DNA of 64,000 nt from Paragonimus skrjabini miyazakii (taxonomy: Eukaryota; Platyhelminthes; Trematoda; Plagiorchiida; Troglotrematidae). The notes beneath the pieces were generated by a model. It was given only the letters and a program-made list of their open reading frames with translations. It ran no database searches and was not told the DNA's origin. Position numbers and translations under genes: made by a program. How positions within the stretch are numbered: the first letter of the stretch is position 1; each line of letters starts with the position of its first letter. The stretch lies in the NCBI GenBank assembly GCA_014338405.1, contig JTDE01000284.1, forward strand, positions 88,621 to 152,620, written 5' to 3'. Below, piece by piece: positions 1 to 8,400 of the stretch.

Positions 1-3000
1 CCACCAACACAATTGTGACTGCCACAAGATCACCTCCTATAGGGATGCCCGAATAATAGTCATAATTTTTTAATGGATTTCGTTCAGAACTACAAAGTAT
101 TTAAAATCAGGTGGTATAACATCATGTTTGGATAACTTTTCATCAGTCAAGTTTCATGCGCCTTATTTCGGAGTCCATTAAAAATGAATGCTGACGAAAA
201 ATCTACTGAAATATTGACCATTTCACGGGGATGAAAATTCAAGACACATGTTTGAGCGAAGACTGTGGTTTGGTCAATAAGATCACAAATCGAACCATTT
301 AGCAGAACTCGAACATTTGAATATTTGATTATCAACGTATTTAGTATGGTAATTGCTGCATACTAATGTAGAAAAACTTAACCGATATATCTGTGAGATC
401 GCACTTGGACTCTCTGCTGTCACCTTAAGAATCTCGTGTGCAGTTTGAATTTCCATTTTTTGTCAGTGTTTTTACTGACAAGTAAGGCAGACATCTGAAT
501 TAATGAAAGTACTGGGTAGTACTCACTTCATAGTCTTCAAACCATGATTCCCTGTAAGTCATTGTCTAAACTTTGCAGAACTGGTGCTACACCTCGCTAC
601 ATTATAAATTATTCGTCTACATTAGCGCAATCTACAATAACTTTTCACGTAAATGTCCGTCGTGAATGCGATCAGTCGGTTACTCACATTTGTCCTTAGG
701 ATTTATTTTGTAAGGTATCTATGAACTGCAATCTTTGCCAGCTTCCTATCCGTGTGTGTAACATAAGTAAGTTCACAAAATATACCTTCTCAATGATTTT
801 GTGACTGAATTCTTGTTTGGGTCCATCAGCCAGTGCAATTCGTGTGCTTCTTTGTTGGTCACCCGAGTTATTGCGAAAAGTGGTAACGGGCTACGATTGG
901 GAATGTTTAACCAATCAACAGAAATTCCGAAAAATATATTGCTTCCGAAGACAAGATGCAACCAAGAAGAGAATAGAATAAACATTTGAAATTTTGGGAT
1001 ATTTTTCGTTATGCAAACAAACTGCCACTGTTGACACAAGTCGTTGAGCTGTCACTTTGAAAGAGGTTGAATATGATCATAGAGAGCATACATATCATAC
1101 GATACTCATTTATTGACACAAAGCACTCCGAAAAATTGAGTAAAATTAAGAATTTTGGAATAATCAAAGAGTCGTTCATGACTAATTCAATAATCGTAGA
1201 TACTGCAAGTTATATGTGTATATTTTATTCGGGTGTAACTGTAGTGGCAAAAATTTTATGAGTAACTGCATGACTTTTGTTGATTGTTTTCCTACTGTTG
1301 CAGCAAAACCTGCAACAACGTGGACTGTGAGCGACATCTAAGACGTTTGCACAACTTTTGAAACTGACATTCATGTCGTTTTGAAAGAACCACTCACAGA
1401 AAGCATGAATGTGTTTGAAATTGAAATCTCCCAATGATTTTGTTGCTGAAACTTCTGGTAGGGAATCAAAAGCAATCATCCTAAGTGACTACCTTCTGAA
1501 TAATCATACTCTGACGAGATGTACGCCATTCCTGGCTGTTTGGCTAGAACAAACCATAATTGCCTAAAAATGAAATCAAAATCGTCTGACTTGCGTTTTG
1601 CTGCTGCCGATATTCTGAATTGTGGTTAAAACAAATAGCTGTCTTTTTAATTACGTGATGTATTCACTGATATATCACAAGTCAATACATCATCGTGTAA
1701 CAATCTAACACGCATTATTTGCTGATGTGTTGTAAGTTCGCTGTAATCCACTCATGCATTGCGTAGCCTACAAAACTGAATAAGCTACGCTCCAATTACT
1801 TCCTTACATTACAAAGTAATTTCACAATCCAGTGCATGCTGACAAATGAATATTTTATTTTGGGAATGTTTTGAACATCGGAAAAACAGTCCGAAAAACG
1901 GATCACCGTATGTATCAACTAAATCTGATAGCGCTGCATTTGTCAACCGATTAAGCGAATCAGTCGGTGTTTTTCAAAAAGGTTTCCCACAAATACGTTT
2001 GAGATACCGTTGTGATTCAGGTTTTTTTTCGTGTATATGACGCCATGTTGACAACCGTGAGCACAGGTAGCGAAATGCAAACATAGCGCCTGTTCTACAT
2101 TGCGTTTATTGTATGCGTCTGAACTCAGTTATCTTGATACGTTTCCCCGACACTACATGAACACACACTATACACAATAGTGGATGACAAACATTGACTT
2201 AAGTTATTGATTTCTTAGGATAAACCTAGCCGAAACAACCAGAGTATACTTAGTTGGTATACCACTGTGGACATGATTTCATTCGCGTGTGAACCAGTGG
2301 CAATCATACCCATCTCTTATTCCGTCATTCACAGTGCTTTCTGCAACTGTTCGATTAAGGAATATTTGCCACTGTTGACTAAAACTAACATATAAATGAG
2401 TTATTGAATGAAATGGTTTTGATTGTGACAGCAAAAGACAACTAACTTCGTCAAAACAAATCATCATGTTGCCCTGTGTTTTGCACGTAGATTCGGCCAT
2501 TATTTTCTGTTGTTTGAGGAAACCGATGGAATGTTTGCTATTTAACCGGTAGAGAGTAAAGAAGCTAACTCATACGAAAGAAAACCACTTGGATTAAGTA
2601 CGTAATACCCTTCTAAGCACGGCGGTGTAAGTAAAACCGACTGCTATTTTAACTATCGGTGCCATGAAAGTTATCATTTAATGGTGCCACGCGTATTTTG
2701 TACATTGTACAGTGGTCGAAATCGAGCAACAGTGAACTACTTTCTAGACACCACATTAGGTCGCGCTCACCTATTTGACGTATTGTAAGATATTCCATTA
2801 AATATTCCTTAAAAATTGCATGTCAGTCAACTACAATGTATATAATTACAACACTTTTCACAATGTAAAGATGACGATCGACTTTAAAGCAGAGTATGAG
2901 TTAGTTTCTTCCGGTCATCTGACAATCATTACCATGATTAGATTTATCGTAGTTGCGCAGCACGCGGTTGTCCATATCCATCCTTCTTATGTTTGACAGA

Positions 3001-3479
3001 AGTAAGGCGGGCAGCCATTCGAGTGTGAATGTGCTACTATCAGCCAGAATTTTGCTTAACTTCTACCGAATAATACTGGATTGTCTAATTTGATAACGTG
3101 TCGATTTTGGTGAACTATACCCAACTGATCGTGCGGCAAACTATCGGCTTATCAAATTTCCTAGTGATGTCAGCATGATGACTGTCCTTCTCCAAATCAA
3201 GAGAAAATACCTGTCGTTTACCGGTCTCAACACACCTTCCTATTGAATATTGTTCAGTGGTCAATGTGGATTAACAATTATAGGTCTGATTTACATGAAC
3301 ATGTATGGACATAGATATTAACACAAGCAAGCTTCGCTAGTGGCGTCGCCCTCCATAGGCACCAGGTCTGGAGTAAAGAACTTGTGATCAGTCAGCGTCC
3401 ATTAAGCCATAGAATTGTAACATCTTTGTGCAAATACAAATTTCAAAATTGACATGCTTAACATCTGAATAATATTCGC
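1..3479. other. No gene recognised; AT-rich intergenic or intronic DNA
   Basis: All reading frames are short and none resembles a known family. One strong acceptor-like site (pyrimidine-rich run ending in CAG at 1301-1303) is followed by 18 open codons rich in Cys and His ending at a TGA at 1359, but this is too short to call an exon. Confidence 0.5.
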
Positions 3480-3720
3480 AATCAATCGTAAATAAGGTGA
3501 TCTCGCCGGCGCACGGGTTGATACTGTTGTCTCATGAATGCGTGGCCGCAGCTACAATGCAGGTGTTGGCAAAACTATGCACTTTTAGTGTGCTCTGACA
3601 AGAGGGAATCTCAAGTCTAATGCATCTTTCAAGAGGGACTGATTGAACAGTTCATGAGAGTGCAACAGTTAAGACTAGTTGTGATTAATGTCCAATTAAT
3701 ATGAAGGCTGTTGCTCGTAT
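3480..3720 (+). mobile_element. HH-SINE copy E: tRNA-derived head, hammerhead remnant and tail
   Basis: Plus-sense member of the hammerhead-bearing repeat. The head is recognisable at about 3500-3575: a box-A-like GGCGCACGGGTTG, the conserved CTCATGAATG, GTGGCCG, then TTGGCAAAACTATGCAC. The hammerhead position (3579-3623) keeps stem III and the cleavage-site motif CTCAAGTC and the flanking TGC. The CUGAUGA core has decayed to TTAGTGT, so this copy should be dead as a ribozyme. The tail, homologous to the other copies, runs to about 3720. I do not see a clear inverted partner upstream. Family assignment rests on co-linear similarity with copies at 4.0, 6.3, 8.1 and 20.1 kb. Confidence 0.6.
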
Positions 3721-4019
3721 AACGCTAAGCTGTCATTGGAAAGAGTCCAGTTGATTGGAACTCCTAGGATCCATCTATCACGACTCTAAGACCACTACAT
3801 TCACTAGTGTTATTAGTTCGCCAGCGCCGAGGATTGGAGCTACCAAAAACGTTCGAACATAAACCGTAAGCATACTTTAAAGTGTTCGGAAACGTCGTAA
3901 AGCTATTGCCTCAGGTCAGACGTTATTCACACGGAGAGTTAGAGAAAATTAACGTTCGCCTACATTCTCTAGAGGTGTACGTCAAGCTGTGGTCAAGAAA
4001 GTCTACTGAGATTATGAAG

Positions 4020-4031
4020 TACCAGGAAAGT
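4020..4031. repeat. Left copy of a 12-bp target-site duplication
   Basis: TACCAGGAAAGT at 4020-4031 is repeated exactly at 4470-4481. The two copies bracket the composite HH-SINE at 4032-4469, as expected for a target-site duplication made on insertion by target-primed reverse transcription. Confidence 0.7.
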
Positions 4032-4140
4032 TACTGATGAGTAGACGAGGATTTAGTTTATTTCAAGTTGAACATTAACCACATTTGGTCGCAGCTGTCG
4101 CATTTCCATAGACTTTCCAGTGGGTCCCTATCGAAAAAAA

Positions 4141-4185
4141 GCACTAGACTTGAGATTCGCTCTCATTAGAGCTCATCAGTAGTGC
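4141..4185 (-). ncRNA. Hammerhead ribozyme motif in HH-SINE copy A
   Basis: Read on the minus strand, stem I is GCACUA pairing with UAGUGC (6 of 6). The core CUGAUGA is intact (plus-strand 4173-4179). Stem II is GCUC/GAGC closing the loop UAAUGA, followed by GAA. Stem III is a C-G pair with a UCAA loop before the cleavage-site UC. The one defect is at the normally invariant 15.1-16.1 pair: U faces U instead of A-U, because the copy reads GAAUCUC where other copies read GAAACUC. Topology is type I (open at stem I). I expect weak or no self-cleavage from this copy, but the family's ancestor very probably cleaved. Confidence 0.8.
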
Positions 4186-4259
4186 ATATCATCGGCACTG
4201 CCGGGACCAGAACTCCAGCCACACTGTTCATGAGGCAGCCGTGTTTATCACTGCGCCAT

Positions 4260-4469
4260 TGACCTCACGATAGGCACGACTGAATTATCATATGTGAACG
4301 CACAATCACTTTCGCTTGTGAGTGATGATCAGGTTGCTGGATCGTCTCAAAATAGAGACAAAGTAACTGTCCTGTTAACTCGAATCGGTAACCGCGCGAT
4401 TAGGACTCACAAGCGAAAGTGATTGTGCGTCCGCGTATGATAATTCAGTCGTGCCTATCGTGAGGTCAA
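4260..4469. repeat. 66-bp inverted repeat pair (4260-4326 and 4404-4469)
   Basis: The left arm starts GACCTCACGATAGGCACGAC and the right arm ends with its reverse complement GTCGTGCCTATCGTGAGGTC. They match over about 66 bases with three mismatches around an 80-base loop. The arms are the head block of HH-SINE copy A, once direct and once inverted, so a transcript would form a long hairpin. Confidence 0.85.
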
Positions 4470-4481
4470 TACCAGGAAAGT
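4470..4481. repeat. Right copy of the 12-bp target-site duplication
   Basis: Exact repeat of 4020-4031 (TACCAGGAAAGT), abutting the 5' end of HH-SINE copy A. Confidence 0.7.
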
Positions 4482-4864
4482 AGTGGAAAATATTTTTTAG
4501 GAAAACGAGTTTATATTTTCAAAAAAATCAGACAGTTACTACATGTTCTAGTTAATTTCTTGGATTGGTAGTTCCAAATGTTGACAACGATACCAACGTC
4601 TCTGTAAAGTGAACTGAACAGAACTAATGTGCAGATTTTTTGGAATCAGCTATCCAGTTTATTTATGCTGGTCGGTTTACATTCAAACGGCATCTTTGGA
4701 ATTTCTCATGATTATTGAAGAAAATTAGGGTTACGAAAGTTGAGCGTATCAGAATGGATGTTGAACGACCTTCAGATGTTCTTAAAAACCAATATCATGT
4801 GAGATACTTTCATTCTACCTAAAGTTCATAAACAACATCTTGTTTGATGGACTGTCGTAATGAA

Positions 4865-4938
4865 GTTTCAACTCACTCTCATCAGTTGCCAACGTAAAAC
4901 CAGCAAATTTTGTATAAACTGCACGTAATAGTAACAAC
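4865..4938 (-). repeat. PLE terminal repeat, 3' side, with hammerhead-like core
   Basis: Reverse complement of 5813-5882 with scattered mismatches; both share a block around GGTTTTACGTTGG. Read on the element's strand it contains CTGATGA (plus-strand 4879-4885), a nine-base segment, GAAAC (4865-4869) and, just beyond, AGTC (about 4851-4854). That order is the hammerhead core with a possible ACU/AGU stem III. Stem II is poor and I find no convincing stem I. Family knowledge: PLE terminal repeats are reported to carry minimal hammerheads. Confidence 0.55.
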
Positions 4939-5812
4939 TGAACGAATTAGCCACATAATTCTAACCTCTTCTCGCGTTAGTAGTGCATTCAATTCCACGG
5001 CAAGGGAACTGATTGCATCAGCTCCTTCTGTCCACATAAAAACGGTTTATGTTGTCCGATTAGCATTACTTCCCACAATATCTTCAACCAGGTAAACGGT
5101 TGCCACGATGCGTTTGGCGACCGATAGGGCCGGGCTCTTTGAGTTTGTTAGAGTCATCAGGACATTTTTAAGGTTGCAGTTGATGACCAGTTAGGAATGT
5201 GTTCCTCTATATGCTGACGCAAACGCCGATCTGTCCGGCCTACATAAACGTCTCTGCAACTGCAAGTGGACTGGTAAATTTTGTGGGAAACAGACTGATC
5301 ATCGCTATGAAGAGCCAAACCCCTAGTGCCTAACAGAATGCGCCATTAGGCAGCTGGGTAGGTGTGTCACAAAGTCGACGTTAGTTCGTAACTTAAGTTG
5401 TCGGTCAGATGGTCATTGTTGAAATGGATGTGCAGAAATACAGTTTTTCGCCACACTCCAGCTTGCCACTTTTGGTCCTTTCCTTTTACTGTGACTGTCC
5501 ACAAACTTTTCGGACTATCCGTTATCCGTCGGCCTCTTCCTAATAAACTCTTCTTCTGCCTCCAGTCAATCTGCAATGCAAACGATTTGGGCTGTGTGAA
5601 ATAACATTTTCGTTGACTCTCGTTTATGAGCAAGAGATGACTTTCGATAAACAAATTGCTCCAATGTACCATCTTTGCGTCTATTTGTAAGAATGTCTAT
5701 GACCTACAAGGAATCGTTAACCTCCACCTCAAATGATACACTGAGGTTCGATTGAATGGAGTCCAGAGAGTTAAAAAATGAAATAAAAGTACATTAACGA
5801 GTTTGTTCCATT

Positions 5813-5882
5813 GTTGTTGCTATGTGCAGTTTATAAAAATTTGCTGGTTTTACGTTGGCGACTGATGAGAGTAAATCGAAAT
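5813..5882 (+). repeat. PLE terminal repeat, 5' side, inverted copy
   Basis: Inverted partner of 4865-4938 (loop of about 874 bases). On the plus strand it has CTGATGA at 5862-5868 and GAAA at 5878-5881. A stem II of only two pairs (GA/TC) lies between them, followed by TGT/ACA that could form stem III. The expected U before the cleavage base is a C here. A hammerhead-like relic, opposite in sense to the PLE coding strand. Confidence 0.5.
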
Positions 5883-6376
5883 GTTGACACCTGGCGATAT
5901 ATGAATTTTCTTTGTTTAGATATTTTGGTGGCGACTTGTTCTTGGTTGAGAATCACGAATAACCGCATGAAAATACTTGATCAGAAGCCACTGTTGAAAA
6001 TGTTTTAGCCGTCGCGTTGTCTCTAAGAGAGATGTAATAAGTATTCTGTTAACGGCGATCTCCAGAGTCATGATCATGGCTCCCCAGTCCATGTGACATC
6101 CCGTTAACCATCGAAAAATGAAAGGTGAACGTAGATGACCACGAATACTTCTCACATGTTGTAGAGATTCATGTCCAGCAGAGTCAGTATCCTAAATAAG
6201 ATTTTGTGTTTCAACAGTGTTAATGTGATGATTGATCTTCTGGGATTTTCCGGCAATTCAAACTTCTGGATTCACACTAAGCAGAACGGCAGACTCAGTG
6301 GCAAATTGAACACTACCCACATCCGATGAGTTCTTGCATCCGGATGAGAATTGTGGCCGACCCACTTCATTGGGAA

Positions 6377-6424
6377 GTACTGGACTAGAGTTTCGCTGTT
6401 ATTAGAGCTTATCAATACAAGTAC
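6377..6424 (-). ncRNA. Hammerhead remnant, left arm of copy C
   Basis: Minus strand. Stem I is GUACU(U)G with CAGUAC, a bulged U being the only flaw, so the pairing differs in sequence from copy A but is kept. GAAAC, a UCUA loop and GUC give an intact stem III and cleavage site, including the A-U pair that copy A lacks. The core is damaged: UUGAUAA instead of CUGAUGA, and stem II has lost pairs. Confidence 0.6.
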
Positions 6425-6647
6425 AAGCCGGAAATTACACTCTGACCCTCGTGCTTGTGAGACCAGCATGTTGACCAAAAAGCCAGTAACATCACACTAA
6501 GTGTGACAGATCAATCATTTCAAAACGCTCAACCACAACCTTGTGTGAATGGTGTTCAGAATGCCTGATCGTTACTGGCTTTACGGTTTACACGCTGTTC
6601 TCACAAACATGAAGGTCGGAGTGCAATTCCGCCGCGGACAAGAATAT

Positions 6648-6692
6648 GCAGTACTGGTGAGCTCTAATCAGAATGACATTCAAGTCTAGTGC
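6648..6692 (+). ncRNA. Hammerhead remnant, right arm of copy C
   Basis: Plus strand: GCAGTA, CTGGTGA, GCTC, TAATCA, then GAATGAC, and TTCAAGTC followed by TAGTGC. Stem I pairs at five of six positions. The core has one substitution (CUGGUGA) and the GAA after stem II is disrupted. Expected to be inactive. Confidence 0.6.
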
Positions 6693-6846
6693 TTCCGTAC
6701 GATGTGGGTCGGTCGAAAGGTTCATCCGAATACAGGAACTGTGATCGCAAGCAGGTGGTGTTCATTCTGAGAAATAAACGAATTTTGAGTCAAACGCACT
6801 TGTTCACATGCATCGTGCATATCCAACCTCAAGTTGGGGTGAACAG

Positions 6847-6884
6847 TCTACCAATTTGTCTACCAATTTGTCTACCAATTTGTC
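6847..6884 (+). repeat. 12-bp tandem repeat running into an assembly gap
   Basis: TCTACCAATTTG occurs three times head to tail plus two bases (6847-6884), perfectly conserved, and stops exactly where the N run begins. The array is probably longer in the genome and collapsed or unresolved here. The sequence after the gap (from 6985) is not a repeat of the unit. Confidence 0.9.
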
Positions 6885-6984
6885 NNNNNNNNNNNNNNNN
6901 NNNNNNNNNNNNNNNNNNNNNNNNNNNNNNNNNNNNNNNNNNNNNNNNNNNNNNNNNNNNNNNNNNNNNNNNNNNNNNNNNNNN
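6885..6984. other. Assembly gap, 100 N
   Basis: A run of exactly 100 N, the usual placeholder for a gap of unknown length. Translations that cross it are meaningless. Confidence 0.99.
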
Positions 6985-8027
6985 TGTTTCGTCGATTAAC
7001 GTTTGTGTGGTGCTCAGACATGAACTGTTAATTCTCAAACTGCCATTAAGTTGACTCACTGCTGTTTCAGATACAGGCCTAGTTTTCGCGTGCAATACAA
7101 ATACTAGTCCAGCAATCTATATTCTGTTGAAAATATCTTAATCGACCGGGCCATCGTTTAACAATTTGGTGACAGTTGCGTTTACCATACATCAATAGCT
7201 ACCGGAGCGTAGCCGAAGTTGAACAACGCGAGAAGTTTCTGGAAGAGTCAACCGTCAGTTGCAAAAACGTCTACTTCGGAATGATCGCTAAACTCTTAAT
7301 TAACCGCAAAGATCTATTGCTGTTACAACTAATTAGATTAGCAGACATTATTTTTGATACGTGTTGAATAACGCGGTTTGCCTTACAGAACATATGTGCA
7401 GATCAATCGATACATGTTCCAACCAAACGGCTTTAAACAACCACAGCGCTGGTTTCACTCATCAGGGTGTTCGTTACTTTAGTTGTGCTTCAGTCAGCTC
7501 ACAGCTGACGTAGACAATGAGTAACTCATAATATCTGGTCAATATTGTGGTGTCACACTGACAACTATGAAGGCCATTTTGATGAACGATATTTATAATA
7601 TATAGTTTACGGTAAAAATCTTGTTCACAATCAGAAATATTGATCAACAATCATCTGTGAAAAATATGAAGACATTGTGAACATATTTTGATACACTACA
7701 CAAGGTAATCGCTCAATTTTAATGTAGGTTGTATGACATAATGTTACGAACCACAATATTTCCAGTGCCAGACGAAGAAGAATGAAGTGCTAGTGGAGAG
7801 AAGCTCAATCAAGTTAGTCTATTCAAGGTTGTTTCACCAAAAAATCTTACTTGAGTGGAAACTCAGCAGTCGAATGTGAGTGGTCTAGAATTGTTTTCAG
7901 TTCGCTTACAAACTGTAAAGGTTTACTCACTGTGAAACTAGGTAAAAAACTTTCGAAAATATTTGCACTGTCAGATTTTAATGTAATGGTCAAAAAAAAC
8001 GTAAGGTGTGCAGTCATTCACTGAAAG

Positions 8028-8400
8028 CACACTAGGATGTTATGTCTACAAAGATTGAACATCACCCACAATTGATCGCAACTGTCGCATCCCCATAGAC
8101 TTTCCAGTCGGCCCCTCTCGAAAAGAAGCGCTAGTCTCGAGTTTTGCTCTCACTTGAGCTCGTTATAATATGAAGTCAATGGCGCAGTTGTCAACACGGT
8201 TTCCTCATGAAAACAAAGCTGGAGTTCTAGTCCCTTGCCTTGGCAAGGAGATGCTCTACTGATGAGCTCTAATGAGAACGAAACTCGAGCCTGGTGCTTC
8301 TTTTCGGAACAGGCTGGCTGGAAATTCTATGGGAATGTGACAGCTGCGATCAACTGTGAGTGATGTTCAACTTGAAACTAACAAAATCCTCTAGTACCCA
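8028..8400 (+). mobile_element. HH-SINE copy B: plus-sense element with inverted 5' tail arm
   Basis: The plus-sense element has a head at about 8174-8250 (box A-like TGGCGCAGTTG, then GCTGGAGTTCTAGTCCC as box B), a hammerhead at 8253-8297 and a tail to about 8400. Upstream, 8055-8165 is an inverted copy of the hammerhead and tail. The arms begin TTGAACATCAC (8055) and end GTGATGTTCAA (8370), and correspond over about 110 bases. There is no clear target-site duplication. The arms resemble terminal inverted repeats of a DNA transposon, but the internal tRNA-like and ribozyme parts favour a SINE origin. Confidence 0.75.
8253..8297 (+). ncRNA. Hammerhead ribozyme motif in HH-SINE copy B
   Basis: GCTCTA, CTGATGA (8259-8265), GCTC with TAATGA and GAAC, GAAA (8280-8283), CTCGAG, CC, TGGTGC. 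The core and A15.1 are intact. Stem II has one mismatch (GCUC with GAAC). The base pairing with A15.1 is C instead of U. Stem I keeps five of six pairs counting a G-U. Activity is doubtful in this copy. Confidence 0.7.

Larger units (their letters stand above)
4032..4469 (-). mobile_element. HH-SINE copy A, foldback form, with target-site duplication
   Basis: Best preserved member of the family, minus sense. In element order: a 5' inverted block at 4404-4469, a spacer at about 4327-4403, the same block in direct orientation at 4260-4326, and a tRNA-like head with box A (TGGCGCAGTGA on the minus strand, 4248-4258) and box B-like GAGTTCTGGTCCC (4203-4215). A near-complete hammerhead (4141-4185) and the 3' tail (4032-4140) follow. 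The two inverted blocks match at about 63 of 66 positions. The 45-base spacing of the boxes suits a pol III internal promoter derived from a tRNA. The flanking perfect 12-bp repeats suggest that the whole composite arrived in one event. Family knowledge: schistosome SM-alpha repeats combine a tRNA-like pol III promoter with a hammerhead. Whether this is the same lineage is not shown. Confidence 0.8.
4865..5882 (-). mobile_element. Penelope-like retroelement (PLE), decayed copy 1, with inverted terminal repeats
   Basis: Minus strand. Going down from 5800 one reads, with stops and frame changes, the end of a PLE reverse transcriptase. The landmarks are an FEVEV block followed by TNRRKDGTLEQFVYRK (about 5665-5735), a block like LEAEEEFIRK with NG-SEKFV (about 5505-5565), and a region equivalent to 'LPF..D...L..RL'. 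The PLE GIY-YIG endonuclease follows at about 5185-5300: IYQSTCSCRDVYVGRTDRRL then EEHIPNW, with the YxG, Arg and EH positions all present. A further PLE-like C-terminal block (KPFLCGQKEL) lies at about 5040. At least three stops interrupt the RT part, so it is non-functional. The copy is 5'-truncated. Inverted repeats at 4865-4938 and 5813-5882 bound it, an arrangement known for PLE terminal repeats. Confidence 0.85.
6295..6770. mobile_element. HH-SINE copy C: head-to-head inverted dimer
   Basis: A long imperfect inverted repeat. The left arm (about 6309-6490, minus sense) and right arm (about 6578-6765, plus sense) each carry, in the same order, a tRNA-like head, a hammerhead and a tail. 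The arms meet at GCCAGTAAC (6481-6489) and GTTACTGGC (about 6572-6580) around an 85-base loop. Both heads keep a box-B-like segment (GGTCGGAGTGCAATTCC on the right, GGGTCAGAGTGTAATTTCC on the left, minus strand). The arms differ by perhaps one base in five, so the dimer is old. No open frame here is coding. Confidence 0.75.

Noticed and set aside
6689..7054. ORFs crossing the N run at 6885-6984
   Set aside because: The frame through 100 unknown bases is arbitrary, and the left part is tandem repeat.
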